This document shows positions 42,808-52,339 of a stretch of DNA of 64,000 bases, piece by piece. Source of the stretch: Bradyrhizobium barranii subsp. apii (GTDB taxonomy: Bacteria; Pseudomonadota; Alphaproteobacteria; Rhizobiales; Xanthobacteraceae); the NCBI RefSeq assembly GCF_011516635.5, contig NZ_CP096255.1, positions 3,904,501 to 3,968,500 on the forward strand, in the 5' to 3' direction. Below the pieces are notes generated by a model, which made no database searches, was not told where the DNA came from, and worked only from the letters and a program-made list of their open reading frames with translations. Within the stretch, counting starts at the first letter, position 1. Every line of letters starts with the position of its first letter. Position numbers and translations under genes: made by a program.

Positions 42808-44151
42808 ATGTTCACGAACAGCAATCTGACGATCCGCTTCCTGATCGGCGCCGTCGTCGCTGCATTATTGTTCCTGCTGGGCATCGGCGGCGGCACCGGC
42901 TTCGTCGCGGTGCTCTACCTCAACAACGAGATCACCAGCCTGTCGTCGGATTTCGCCGCGCTGAGCGGCCCCGCGCGCGAGCATGCAATGCTGATCTACC
43001 AGCAGGCGCAGGCGGCATTCTCCTATTTCCTGATCGCCTGCGGCGTGATCACGGTGGTCGCTGTCGCGATCTGCCTCACTACCTGGTTCGCTGTGCGCAA
43101 CGGCATCCTCAATCCGCTGGCGGCGATTGTGCACGCCATGCGTGAGGTCGCCGATCAGAAATTCGAGACGCCTGTTCCGGGCCTCGGCGTTACCAACGAG
43201 ATCGGCCTGCTCGCCGGTGCACTGGAAGTGTTCAAGACAAACGGCCTGGAGCGGCGGCGCCTCACCGAGCAGCAATTACACGAAGCGCAGCATCAGGCCG
43301 AGCGGTCGAAATTCCTGGACGCCCGGATCAAGCGCTTCAACGATCTCGTTGCCAGCGTGGTCGACAGCGTGGCGTCCTCGGCCGCGCACCTGAAGAGCAA
43401 TGCCGAAACGCTGTCACGGACGGCCAACGACACCAGCTCCAAGGCCAATGCAGTCGCGAGCGCGGCGAACCACGCCAGCGCCAGCGTGCAGATCGTCGCG
43501 GGCTCGGCCGAGGAGATGACGAACTCGATCGGCACGATCAGCCGCCGCGTCACCGACGCGACGCAGCGTGCCGAAGGCGCGGCGACGCAGGCCGAGAAGA
43601 GCCGCGACACCATCCACACGCTGTCGGATGCCGCCGACAAGATCGGCGAGGTCGTGCAGCTCGTGCAGGCGATCGCCTCGCAGACCAACCTGCTGGCGCT
43701 CAACGCCACCATCGAGGCGGCGCGGGCAGGGGACGCCGGCAAGGGTTTTGCCGTGGTTGCCTCCGAAGTGAAGAGCCTCGCGCACCAGACCAGCAAGGCG
43801 ACGGAGGAGATCACCTCGCACGTCGCCAGCATCCAGGGCATCACCGCGGAGACGCGCGGCGCGATCGACGGCATCTCGAAGACGCTGTCGGAGATCTCGT
43901 CGATCATGTCGGGCATCGAGGTCGACACCGCCCAGCAGCGCAACGCCACGCAGGACATCACCCGCAGCGCGCAGGATGCCGCGCATGGAACGCTGGACGT
44001 CTCCAACCACATCGTCCAGATCACCTCGACGTCGGCGGAGACCGGCCGCATGGCGGCCGAAGCGCGCGATTCCGCCGTCGATCTGTCGCAGCAGGCCGAA
44101 ACCCTGAAGCGTGAAGTCGACGAATTCATCGTCAGCGTGAGGGCGAGCTGA
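42808..44151 (+). CDS. Methyl-accepting chemotaxis protein
   Basis: The 447-residue receptor has a first helix at about residues 8-33, only about 35 periplasmic residues (EITSLSSDFAALSGPAREHA), a second helix at about 68-92 and a HAMP domain (RNGILNPLAAIVHAMREVAD). A long methylation and signalling coiled coil follows, with the hairpin tip ASQTNLLALNATIEAARAGD. The very small periplasmic part means it probably senses through the membrane or cytoplasm rather than binding a large ligand. It stands alone; no che genes are nearby. Confidence 0.9.
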   Translation: MFTNSNLTIRFLIGAVVAALLFLLGIGGGTGFVAVLYLNNEITSLSSDFAALSGPAREHAMLIYQQAQAAFSYFLIACGVITVVAVAICLTTWFAVRNGILNPLAAIVHAMREVADQKFETPVPGLGVTNEIGLLAGALEVFKTNGLERRRLTEQQLHEAQHQAERSKFLDARIKRFNDLVASVVDSVASSAAHLKSNAETLSRTANDTSSKANAVASAANHASASVQIVAGSAEEMTNSIGTISRRVTDATQRAEGAATQAEKSRDTIHTLSDAADKIGEVVQLVQAIASQTNLLALNATIEAARAGDAGKGFAVVASEVKSLAHQTSKATEEITSHVASIQGITAETRGAIDGISKTLSEISSIMSGIEVDTAQQRNATQDITRSAQDAAHGTLDVSNHIVQITSTSAETGRMAAEARDSAVDLSQQAETLKREVDEFIVSVRAS

Positions 44152-44370
44152 TCTCGCCAAAGGCGTGTTCTGCGCTCGTCAGGGGAACTCGATTAAGTTC
44201 CTGTAAGGCCACGACTTTCGGCGTGCGATAAACTGCCGCAACGGCGCGACCCTTCATTACAAAAGTTTAACCCCGCCGCCAGCGCACGGTAAGGCGGGAG
44301 CCCCCATCTTCATGTCCGTAACGTGCTGCCATCCGGCACCGAAAGAATTCAAGGCCTTGGAGATTCCTGC

Positions 44371-45948
44371 ATGACCGACCGTCCCGACCTCACGAACCTT
44401 CCGTCCTACCGGCCGCCCCGCCGGTCGGTTTTCTCCGCGCGCAGGATCGCGCTGATGGCTTCGGTCGTCGCTGGCCTCGGGATTGCCGTCCACGGCTTCA
44501 GCCCGTCGACCTCGCCGAGCGAGCTGTTCTCCAGCCCGGCGCATGCGCAGGTCAACAACGAGGTCCGGAAGGTTGAGCGTCCGGTCGGGTTCGCCGACAT
44601 CGTCGAGCGCGTGAAACCGTCGGTGATCTCGGTGAAGGTCAACATCAAGGAGAAGACCGCAAGCAACGACGATGGCGACGATTCCTCCTCGCCGTTCCAG
44701 CCCGGCTCGCCGATGGAGCGCTTCTTCCGCCGCTTCGGCGGTCCGGATGGTTTCCCGGGCCAGAAGGGTGGCCGCGGCCGCGTCGTGCAGGGCCAGGGCT
44801 CCGGCTTCTTCATCTCCGCCGACGGTTTTGCCGTGACCAACAACCACGTGGTCGACGGCGCCGACAAGGTCGAGGTCACGACCGACGACGGCAAGACCTA
44901 TACCGCCAAGGTGATCGGCACCGACCAGCGCACTGACCTCGCCCTCATCAAGGTCGAGGGCAGCTCGAACTTCCCGTTCGCCAAGCTCGCCGACAGCAAG
45001 CCGCGGATCGGCGACTGGGTGCTCGCGGTCGGCAATCCCTTCGGCCTCGGCGGCACCGTGACTGCGGGCATCGTCTCGGCCAGCGGCCGCGACATCGGCA
45101 ACGGTCCCTATGACGATTTCATCCAGATCGATGCGCCCGTGAACAAGGGCAATTCCGGTGGTCCCGCTTTCGACACCAACGGCGAGGTGATGGGCGTCAA
45201 TACCGCGATCTACTCGCCCTCCGGCGGCAGCGTCGGCATCGCGTTCTCGATTCCCGCGAGCACCGTGAAGAGCGTGGTGGCCCAGCTCAAGGACAAGGGC
45301 TCGGTCAGCCGCGGCTGGATCGGCGTCCAGATCCAGCCGGTGACGTCCGATATCGCCGACAGCCTCGGCATGAAGAAGGCTGAAGGTGCGCTGGTGGCGG
45401 AGCCGCAGGCGAACGGTCCGGCGGCGAAGGCCGGCATCGAGTCCGGCGACGTGATCACCTCGGTCAACGGTGAATCCGTCAAGGATGCCCGCGAGCTTGC
45501 ACGCACCATCGGCGGCATGGCGCCCGGCGCGACCGTGAAGCTCAACGTGTTGCACAAGGGCCAGGACAAGGTCGTGAACCTCACCCTCGGCCAGCTGCCG
45601 AACACGATCGAGGCCAAGGCCGACACCGACAAGGATAGCGGCAAGGGTGCGAGCCGTGGCACCGACGTGCCCAAGCTCGGCATGACCGTCGCGCCCGCCG
45701 ACTCCGTGGCTGGCGCCGGCAAGGAAGGTGTCGTGGTCACCGAAGTCGATCCGAAGAGCGCCGCGGCCGAACGCGGCTTCAAGGAAGGCGACGTTATTCT
45801 CGAAGTCGGCGGCAAGAGCGTGAGCACCGCCGGCGAAGTCCGCGACGCCATCAACACGGCGCGGACCGACAACAAGAACAGCGTCCTGATGCGCGTGAAG
45901 AGCGGCGGCCAGTCGCGCTTCGTCGCCGTGCCCATCGCCAAGGGCTAA
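44371..45948 (+). CDS. degP: Periplasmic serine protease DegP/HtrA (Do family)
   Basis: The 525-residue protease and chaperone works on envelope proteins. It has an N-terminal export signal and anchor (RIALMASVVAGLGIAVHGF). The trypsin-like domain has His in FAVTNNHVVDGA, Asp in QRTDLALIKVEG and Ser in VNKGNSGGPAF. Two PDZ domains follow (about residues 300-395 and 425-520, with VSRGWIGVQIQPVT and VVTEVDPKSAAAERGF). An acidic, glycine-rich loop in the first domain (QKGGRGRVVQGQGSGFF) is typical. It is followed by a two-component pair after 274 bases that hold no other gene. Confidence 0.93.
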   Translation: MTDRPDLTNLPSYRPPRRSVFSARRIALMASVVAGLGIAVHGFSPSTSPSELFSSPAHAQVNNEVRKVERPVGFADIVERVKPSVISVKVNIKEKTASNDDGDDSSSPFQPGSPMERFFRRFGGPDGFPGQKGGRGRVVQGQGSGFFISADGFAVTNNHVVDGADKVEVTTDDGKTYTAKVIGTDQRTDLALIKVEGSSNFPFAKLADSKPRIGDWVLAVGNPFGLGGTVTAGIVSASGRDIGNGPYDDFIQIDAPVNKGNSGGPAFDTNGEVMGVNTAIYSPSGGSVGIAFSIPASTVKSVVAQLKDKGSVSRGWIGVQIQPVTSDIADSLGMKKAEGALVAEPQANGPAAKAGIESGDVITSVNGESVKDARELARTIGGMAPGATVKLNVLHKGQDKVVNLTLGQLPNTIEAKADTDKDSGKGASRGTDVPKLGMTVAPADSVAGAGKEGVVVTEVDPKSAAAERGFKEGDVILEVGGKSVSTAGEVRDAINTARTDNKNSVLMRVKSGGQSRFVAVPIAKG

Positions 45949-46222
45949 GCCGTCAGGAGGTCTACGAGATGAGGGGTGTCGCCGGCATCAGTCGCCCCCG
46001 CCGCCGACGCCCTTCGGGGGAGCAGCATAAGGCCCGCTCCCCCAGCCTACCTTCCGGTGGAATTACGCCCCCCTCCGTCGGAAGGCCTAGGGCGGTGAGG
46101 TCCCCCCAGCTTCACCGCCCGCCTTTTTGCCTACCCAAGTCCCGTTTGCTTGGCTTGCATGCGATTGCCGCTCGCGCCATGTTCAGGAAAGGTTGACCCC
46201 CTTGACCGCCGCCGAACGCACG

Positions 46223-46903
46223 ATGCGCCTCCTCATCATCGAAGACGACCGCGAATCCGCCGACTATCTCGTGAAGGCGTTTCGTGAAGTCGGACACATT
46301 GCCGACCACGCCGCCGACGGCGAGGAAGGCCTCGCCATGGCCGAGAGCGGCGATTACGACGTGCTGGTGGTCGACCGCATGCTGCCCAAGCGTGACGGCC
46401 TGTCCCTGATCGGCGCGTTGCGCGACAAGGGCGACTCGTCGCCGGTGCTGATTCTCTCCGCGCTCGGGCAGGTCGACGATCGCATTAAGGGTCTGCGCGC
46501 CGGCGGCGACGACTATCTGCCGAAGCCTTATTCCTTTGCCGAGTTGCTGGCCCGGGTCGAAGTGCTGTCGCGGCGCCGCGACGGTCCGGCCGAGGACACG
46601 CTCTACCGCGTCGGCGATCTCGAACTCGACCGGCTGTCCCATCGCGTCGCCCGCGGCAAGGACGAACTGACGCTCCAGCCGCGCGAATTCCGCCTGCTCG
46701 AATACCTCATGAAGCATGCCGGCCAGGTGGTGACGCGCACCATGCTGCTGGAGAACGTCTGGGACTACCATTTCGATCCGCAGACCAACGTGATCGACGT
46801 GCACATTTCGCGGCTGCGCTCCAAGATCGACAAGGGTTTTGAGCGGCCGCTGCTGCACACGATCCGCGGCGCCGGATACATGATCCGTGACGGGATTCGG
46901 TAA
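46223..46903 (+). CDS. OmpR-family response regulator
   Basis: The 226-residue regulator has a receiver domain (LLIIEDDRESADYLVKAF; Asp in DVLVVDRMLPKRDG; Lys in YLPKPYSFAELL) and a winged-helix effector (TLQPREFRLLEYLMKHAG; NVIDVHISRLRSKID). The start MRLLIIEDD was preferred to longer frames; a TTG ten codons upstream is possible. The next gene, its sensor kinase, starts 17 bases before its stop, so the two are co-translated. A target is not known; adjacency to degP suggests an envelope-stress circuit, by inference. Confidence 0.88.
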   Translation: MRLLIIEDDRESADYLVKAFREVGHIADHAADGEEGLAMAESGDYDVLVVDRMLPKRDGLSLIGALRDKGDSSPVLILSALGQVDDRIKGLRAGGDDYLPKPYSFAELLARVEVLSRRRDGPAEDTLYRVGDLELDRLSHRVARGKDELTLQPREFRLLEYLMKHAGQVVTRTMLLENVWDYHFDPQTNVIDVHISRLRSKIDKGFERPLLHTIRGAGYMIRDGIR

Positions 46904-48341
46904 ACTCGTCCGCACCACGGCATTCCGGCTGACGCTGGTCTACCTGTTCCTGTTTGCGATTTTCGCGGCCTCGCTGCTCGGCTATTTCGCCTGGAATACG
47001 CGGCGGCTGATCACCGAGGAAATCACGCAGACGGTCAATGCCGAGACCTCGGAGATCAACGAGATCTACGGCCGTCGCGGCCTGCGCGGCCTCGTGCTCG
47101 CGATCGAGTACCGGGCGCTGCGGCCGGGCGCCAACCTCTATCTCGTGACCACGCCGACCGGGCAGGCGATCGCCGGCAATGTCGGCTCGCTGGCGCCGGG
47201 CGTAATGGCGACGCGCGGCTGGTCGGAGACGGCCTACAAGCGGATCGAGGACGCCGACGAGCGCGACCATCGCGCGCTGGTGCGCGTCACCGAGCTCGAA
47301 AACGGTTTCCGCCTCCTGATCGGCCGCGACCTCGACGAGCGGCGGCGCCTGTTCGGGATCGTCGCCAAGGCCGCGCAATGGTCGATCCTGATCGTGGTCG
47401 TGCTGGGCCTCGGCGGCGGCATCTTCGTCGCGCGCCGCGTGCTCACGCGCATCGATGCGATGACCGGCACCGCGCAGCGCATCATGACCGGCGATCTCAG
47501 CGGGCGCCTGCCGGTGGGGCGCAGCGGCGACGAGCTCGATCGTCTTGCGGAAAACCTCAATGCGATGCTGGAGCGGATCGAGGCGCTGATGGCGGGGCTG
47601 AAGGAAGTCTCCGACAACATCGCCCACGACCTCAAGACGCCACTGACGCGTCTGCGCAACCGCGCCGAGGAGGCGCTGGCGAAATCGGGCAGCGAGACCG
47701 ATTACCGAGCGGCGCTGGAGCGGACCATCGAGGAATCCGACGGCTTGATCCGCACCTTCAATGCGCTGTTGATGATCGCGCGCGCCGAGTCCGGCCAGGC
47801 GCGCGGCAACATGGATGATTTCGACGCCGCCGAAGTCGCGGGCGGCATCCACGAGCTCTACGAGCCGCTGGCCGAGGACGATGGCATGACCTTGAAGGTC
47901 AAGGCCGAGCCGACGCCGGTTCACGCCAACCGCGAATTGATCAGCCAGGCGCTCGCCAACCTGGTCGAGAACGCGATCAAGTACGGCAAGCCGGTCGCGC
48001 AGACCGGTGGAACCGTGGTCAGCATGGACTCCAGGCAGATCATCATCGAGGCGAAGCGCGAGGGCGACCAGGTGCTGCTCAGCGTCACCGATCGCGGCCC
48101 TGGTATCCCCGAAGCCGACCGCAAGCATGTCGTCGAGCGATTCGTGCGGCTTGAAGCCAGCCGCACGCTGCCGGGCTCCGGCCTCGGTCTCAGCCTTGCC
48201 GCCGCGGTTGCGACATTGCATGGCGGAGAATTGCGGCTGGGTGATGCCCAGCCCGGCCTCGTCGCCACGCTGGTGCTCCCGGCGCGCGCCGGCGACAGGG
48301 TTGCTCCGCCAATGCAGGATGTGCCACAGAAGGTGGCATGA
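46887..48341 (+). CDS. Sensor histidine kinase (HAMP, HisKA, HATPase)
   Basis: The 484-residue membrane kinase has a helix near residues 12-32, a periplasmic region to about 170, a second helix (SILIVVVLGLGGGIFVARRV) and HAMP (MTGTAQRIMTGDLSGRLPVG). The His box is VSDNIAHDLKTPLTRLRNRA, and the ATPase has NLVENAIKYGK, DRGPGIPEAD and GSGLGLSLAAAV. It overlaps the regulator gene upstream and glnE downstream (ATGA), so all three genes form one transcript. The signal is unknown. Confidence 0.88.
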   Translation: MTGFGKLVRTTAFRLTLVYLFLFAIFAASLLGYFAWNTRRLITEEITQTVNAETSEINEIYGRRGLRGLVLAIEYRALRPGANLYLVTTPTGQAIAGNVGSLAPGVMATRGWSETAYKRIEDADERDHRALVRVTELENGFRLLIGRDLDERRRLFGIVAKAAQWSILIVVVLGLGGGIFVARRVLTRIDAMTGTAQRIMTGDLSGRLPVGRSGDELDRLAENLNAMLERIEALMAGLKEVSDNIAHDLKTPLTRLRNRAEEALAKSGSETDYRAALERTIEESDGLIRTFNALLMIARAESGQARGNMDDFDAAEVAGGIHELYEPLAEDDGMTLKVKAEPTPVHANRELISQALANLVENAIKYGKPVAQTGGTVVSMDSRQIIIEAKREGDQVLLSVTDRGPGIPEADRKHVVERFVRLEASRTLPGSGLGLSLAAAVATLHGGELRLGDAQPGLVATLVLPARAGDRVAPPMQDVPQKVA

Positions 48342-51325
48342 ACCACTCCGCGCCGGGAAACGCGGACAAGACTGGTGAGAGCCTCGCCGCGCGCTTTGCG
48401 GAGGCTCCCCATATTGCCGCTTCCACCACCGACGAACGACGTCTTGAAAGCTGGCTGGCCGAGCTCGAGCCGGCGCAATCGGCCCGTCTTGGCGTGTTGC
48501 TGGCTCATCCATTCGCGCGGGATATTCTGGCCGGCATCGCAGAATTCTCGCCCTATTTGTTCGATCTGGTGCGCACTGACCCGCTGCGGCTGATCCGGTT
48601 GCTGGAATGCGATCCGGATGCGCATCTCGCGCTGCTGATCGCGGAGGCGAGGGACGCGGTGCTCGCGGCAGGCGACGAAGCCGAGGTGATGCGGCGGCTT
48701 CGCAGGATGAAGGCCGAAGCGGCGCTTCTCACTGCGCTGTGCGATATCGGCGGCGTCTGGCCGGTGATGCGGGTGACGGCGGCGCTGACCGATGTCGCGG
48801 TATCCTCGGTGCAGGCGGCGCTCCAGTACCAGCTGCGGCAGGAAGCCGCACGTGGGAAGATCCTGCCGCCCAATCCCGAAGCTCCGGAAGAGGGCTGCGG
48901 CCTGATCGTGCTCGCGATGGGCAAGATGGGGGCGGGCGAGCTGAACTATTCCAGCGACATCGACCTCATTGTGTTCTTCGATCCCGATGCCACGACGCTC
49001 GCGCCCGACATCGAGCCGCAGCCGTTCTTCGTGCGGGTGACGCAGGGCGTGGCGCGCATTCTCCAGCAGCGTACCTATGACGGCTACGTCTTCCGCGTCG
49101 ACCTGCGCCTGCGTCCCGATCCGTCCTCGACGCAAGTGGCGATTTCGCGAGACGCCGCGCTGAACTATTACGAGCGGGAAGGGCGCACCTGGGAGCGTGC
49201 TGCGATGATCAAGGCGCGTGCCTGCGCCGGCGATGCCAAAGCGGGCGAGGCGCTGCTCGCCGAAATCGCGCCCTTCGTCTGGCGCAAGCATCTCGACTTC
49301 GCCGCGCTTGCCGACGTCCACGACATGAAGCGTCAGATGCAGACCTATCGCGGCCAGAGCGAGATCGCAGTCGAGGGGCACAACGTCAAGGTCGGGCGTG
49401 GCGGCATTCGCGAGATCGAATTTTTCGCGCAAACGCAGCAGCTGATCGCCGGCGGTCGCCATCCGGAGTTGCGGGTGCGGCCGACGCTCGCCGCGCTCGA
49501 TATTCTCGCCACCAGCAACTGGATCACCTTTGCCGCGCGTGACGAGCTGACGATTGCGTATGAATTCCTGCGCCGTGTCGAGCACCGCCTCCAGATGATC
49601 GCCGACGAGCAGACCCATGCGTTGCCCGACGACAAGGAGGCGGTCGAGCGCTTTGCACGCTTCTTCGGCTATCCGGATCGCGAAGCCTTTGCGCGCGACC
49701 TGTTGCGGCAGCTCCAGATCGTGCAGGGACACTACGAAAAACTGTTCGAGGGCGATGACCCGACCGGCACGGCAAAGCTGCCGGCGCTCGACTACAGTGC
49801 AGGTCCTGACGATCCGCGCCTGCTGCAATATTTGACGACGCTCGGCTTCAAGAAGCCGGCCGCACTCGCGCAGACCATACGTGACTGGATCACAGGCGAC
49901 TACCGCGTGTTCCGCAACGACCAGACGCGAAGCGCTTTCGTCGAGTTCGTGCCGGCCCTGATCGACGGCCTCGCGCGGGCCGAGGAGCCGGATCGCGCCG
50001 TCGTGGCGTTCGATCAGTTCCTCCAGGCACTCCAGCTTGGCGGGCGGCTGATCACGCTACTCGGCCAGAACCGCGATCTCGTCGCGCTCGTGGCGCTGGT
50101 GCTCGGCGCGGCACCGCGGCTCGGCGAGATGCTGGCGCGGAAGCCGCAGCTCATGGATGGCCTGATCGATCCCAGATTCTTCGGCGCGATGCCGGACAAG
50201 CAGGAATTGTCGGCGCGATTGGCCGCGACGGTGCGCGACGCCGACTCCTATGAGGAGTTTCTCGACCGTCTCCGCCTGTTCGGGCAGGAGAGCCTGTTCC
50301 TGATCGGCACGCGCATTCTCTCCGGTACGGTCTCGGCGCAGCAGGCCAGCACGGCTTTCGCCGATGTCGCCGAAGGCATCGTCCACACCGTGCACGATCT
50401 TGTCGCCGAACGCTTCGCCGCCCAACACGGACGTATCAAGGATCAGGAGACCGCGATCATCGCGATGGGCCGGCTCGGCAGCCGCGAGATGACGGCATCG
50501 TCCGATCTCGACCTGATCCTGCTGTACGATTTCGACAGCGACAATCCGGACTCCGACGGGGCCAAATCGCTTCAGGGCGCCCACTACTTCGCGCGCTTCA
50601 CCCAGCGCCTGATCAGTGCCTTCACCACACGCACCAATTACGGTGTGCTGTACGAGATCGACATGCGGCTGCGCCCGTCGGGACGCGCCGGTCCGGTGGC
50701 GTCGAGCCTCGTCTCATTCGCGGACTACCAGGCCAACGAGGCCTGGACCTGGGAGCACATGGCCCTGACCCGCGCCCGCGTGGTATCGGCCTCGGATGAA
50801 TTCCGTGAGCGGATCGAGCGTATCATCCGCGATGTCCTGACCCGCCGCCGCGATCGGGCGACCATTGCCAACGACGTCGCCGACATGCGGCGCGCCATCG
50901 CGCAGGAGAAGGGCGAAAGCGACCATTGGGATATCAAATACGCTGCCGGCGGCATGGTCGATATCGACTTCATCGCGCAATATCTCCAGCTCGTTCACGC
51001 CCATGACAAGCCTGAAATTCTCGACGTCAGCACCCTTCAGGTTCTGGACAACGCCGCCAAGCTCGGCGTGCTCCCGCAATCGGAGGCGGAGATCCTGCGC
51101 GCGGCGGCGCGGCTCTATCACGACCTGACGCAGATCCTGCGGCTCTGCGTCAGCGACGGCTTCAAGCCCGAGACTGCCGGCACCGACCTTCAGCGCGTGA
51201 TGGCGCGCGCCGGCGATGCGCCCGACTTCTCGTCACTGGAGGCGCGCGTGAAGGAAACGCAGAGCGAGGTGAGGCGCGTATTTACGGCGCTGCTGGAAGG
51301 GACGTCGTCTGCTTCAGCGAGGTAA
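48338..51325 (+). CDS. glnE: Bifunctional glutamine-synthetase adenylyltransferase/adenylyl-removing enzyme GlnE
   Basis: The 995-residue enzyme switches glutamine synthetase off and on by adding or removing AMP in response to PII. It has two nucleotidyltransferase domains, each with G-S-x-D-x-D type sites: GELNYSSDIDLIVFFD around residue 200 (removase half) and SREMTASSDLDLILLYD around 720 (transferase half). Conserved RTYDGYVFRVDLRLRPDPSS and YGVLYEIDMRLRPSGRAG blocks follow each. The length is normal. It is coupled to the upstream kinase by ATGA, and its 3' end overlaps the convergent fdsD gene by 44 bases. Confidence 0.95.
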   Translation: MNHSAPGNADKTGESLAARFAEAPHIAASTTDERRLESWLAELEPAQSARLGVLLAHPFARDILAGIAEFSPYLFDLVRTDPLRLIRLLECDPDAHLALLIAEARDAVLAAGDEAEVMRRLRRMKAEAALLTALCDIGGVWPVMRVTAALTDVAVSSVQAALQYQLRQEAARGKILPPNPEAPEEGCGLIVLAMGKMGAGELNYSSDIDLIVFFDPDATTLAPDIEPQPFFVRVTQGVARILQQRTYDGYVFRVDLRLRPDPSSTQVAISRDAALNYYEREGRTWERAAMIKARACAGDAKAGEALLAEIAPFVWRKHLDFAALADVHDMKRQMQTYRGQSEIAVEGHNVKVGRGGIREIEFFAQTQQLIAGGRHPELRVRPTLAALDILATSNWITFAARDELTIAYEFLRRVEHRLQMIADEQTHALPDDKEAVERFARFFGYPDREAFARDLLRQLQIVQGHYEKLFEGDDPTGTAKLPALDYSAGPDDPRLLQYLTTLGFKKPAALAQTIRDWITGDYRVFRNDQTRSAFVEFVPALIDGLARAEEPDRAVVAFDQFLQALQLGGRLITLLGQNRDLVALVALVLGAAPRLGEMLARKPQLMDGLIDPRFFGAMPDKQELSARLAATVRDADSYEEFLDRLRLFGQESLFLIGTRILSGTVSAQQASTAFADVAEGIVHTVHDLVAERFAAQHGRIKDQETAIIAMGRLGSREMTASSDLDLILLYDFDSDNPDSDGAKSLQGAHYFARFTQRLISAFTTRTNYGVLYEIDMRLRPSGRAGPVASSLVSFADYQANEAWTWEHMALTRARVVSASDEFRERIERIIRDVLTRRRDRATIANDVADMRRAIAQEKGESDHWDIKYAAGGMVDIDFIAQYLQLVHAHDKPEILDVSTLQVLDNAAKLGVLPQSEAEILRAAARLYHDLTQILRLCVSDGFKPETAGTDLQRVMARAGDAPDFSSLEARVKETQSEVRRVFTALLEGTSSASAR

Positions 51326-51518
51326 GAGCCTCGCGCACGTTCGGCTCCAGGCCTGCGCCGCCCGCGTCGAGATGGGCGAAGATCGCGCGCTTCATCCGGG
51401 GATCCCAGAACTTCTTGATGTGGTCGGCGATTCCCGGCACGGCCTTGTCGTGACCTTGGCTCTTGAAGAAGGTACCGATCTGGTTGGCCATGTAGACGAG
51501 GCGGTCAGGCGACGACAT
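51282..51518 (-). CDS. fdsD: Formate dehydrogenase delta subunit FdsD
   Basis: The 78-residue protein starts SSPDRLVYMANQIGTFFKSQ and contains HIKKFWDPRMKRAIFAHLDA, the FdsD signature. It is needed for assembly or activity of the soluble NAD-dependent molybdenum formate dehydrogenase, though its exact role is unclear. It is last in fdsG-B-A-fdhD-D, overlaps fdhD by 14 bases, and overlaps the glnE 3' end on the other strand. Confidence 0.9.
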   Translation of the reverse strand: MSSPDRLVYMANQIGTFFKSQGHDKAVPGIADHIKKFWDPRMKRAIFAHLDAGGAGLEPNVREALTSLKQTTSLPAAP

Positions 51519-52335
51519 CGATAATCTCCTGAGCACGATGAGCCGTAACGCGACTCTGGTGCGTGAATACTTCAAACCCATCGCTGCGGGCAATCGCGAT
51601 CAACGTGATGCCGGCGGCCTCCGCGGTGCGAACCGCGAGCGCGGTGGGCGCCGAGACGGCGACCAGCACCGGGGCGCCGATTGCGGCCGTCTTCTGCACC
51701 ATCTCGACCGAGACACGGCTCGTCAGCAGCACCATGCCCACGCTAGCGTCCGTCCGGCTGCGCGCCAGCGAACCTGCGAGCTTGTCTAGCGCGTTATGGC
51801 GGCCGACGTCCTCGCGCAGGGCGACAATGCCATTCGATGGCGACCAGAAGGCCGCGGCGTGGACTGCGCGCGTCTGCATGTTGATCGATTGCAGGGGCGC
51901 GATCGCCTGCATCGCCGCCATGATCTGTTGCGGCGTGAAGCTGGACCCTGGTGGGACGACGGCCGCAGGCCGCACGGCCTCGGCGATTGAATCGATGCCG
52001 CAAATGCCGCAGCCGGTCGGGCCGGCAATGTGCCGCCGCCGCTCGCTGATGCGCGCGGCATCTTCCGACGCCAGCCACATGCGCAGCTCGATGCCGTCGT
52101 CGAGGCGGACCACTTCGAGCGACTTGATGTCGTCGACCGACCTGATGATGCCTTCGTCCAGGCTGAAGCCGACCGCAAAATCCTCGAGGTTCTGCGGCGT
52201 CCCCATCATGACGGCATAGCTGCCGCCGTTATAGGTCAGCGCCAGCGGCGTCTCCTCCGGGATCAGTCGCGCCCCTTCGGACGCGACTCCGTCGCGCCAG
52301 ATCTCGCGGTCGATGGCCTGGACCGGCACGTGCAT
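51505..52335 (-). CDS. fdhD: Formate dehydrogenase sulfurtransferase FdhD
   Basis: The 276-residue protein moves sulfur from the cysteine desulfurase to the molybdenum cofactor before insertion into formate dehydrogenase. Its essential cysteine loop is AGPTGCGICGIDS (C-x2-C). VALREDVGRHNALDKLAGSL is a conserved FdhD block, as is VSVEMVQKTAAIGAPVLVA. The start MHVPVQAIDREIW lies four bases after fdsA. Presence inside the fds operon is the common arrangement. Confidence 0.94.
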   Translation of the reverse strand: MHVPVQAIDREIWRDGVASEGARLIPEETPLALTYNGGSYAVMMGTPQNLEDFAVGFSLDEGIIRSVDDIKSLEVVRLDDGIELRMWLASEDAARISERRRHIAGPTGCGICGIDSIAEAVRPAAVVPPGSSFTPQQIMAAMQAIAPLQSINMQTRAVHAAAFWSPSNGIVALREDVGRHNALDKLAGSLARSRTDASVGMVLLTSRVSVEMVQKTAAIGAPVLVAVSAPTALAVRTAEAAGITLIAIARSDGFEVFTHQSRVTAHRAQEIIDVVA

Positions 52336-52339
52336 GCCG

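Noticed and set aside
46707..49828. Two long minus-strand open frames (601 and 635 codons) opposite the kinase and glnE
   Set aside because: They are antisense to well-supported genes and have no recognisable domain.
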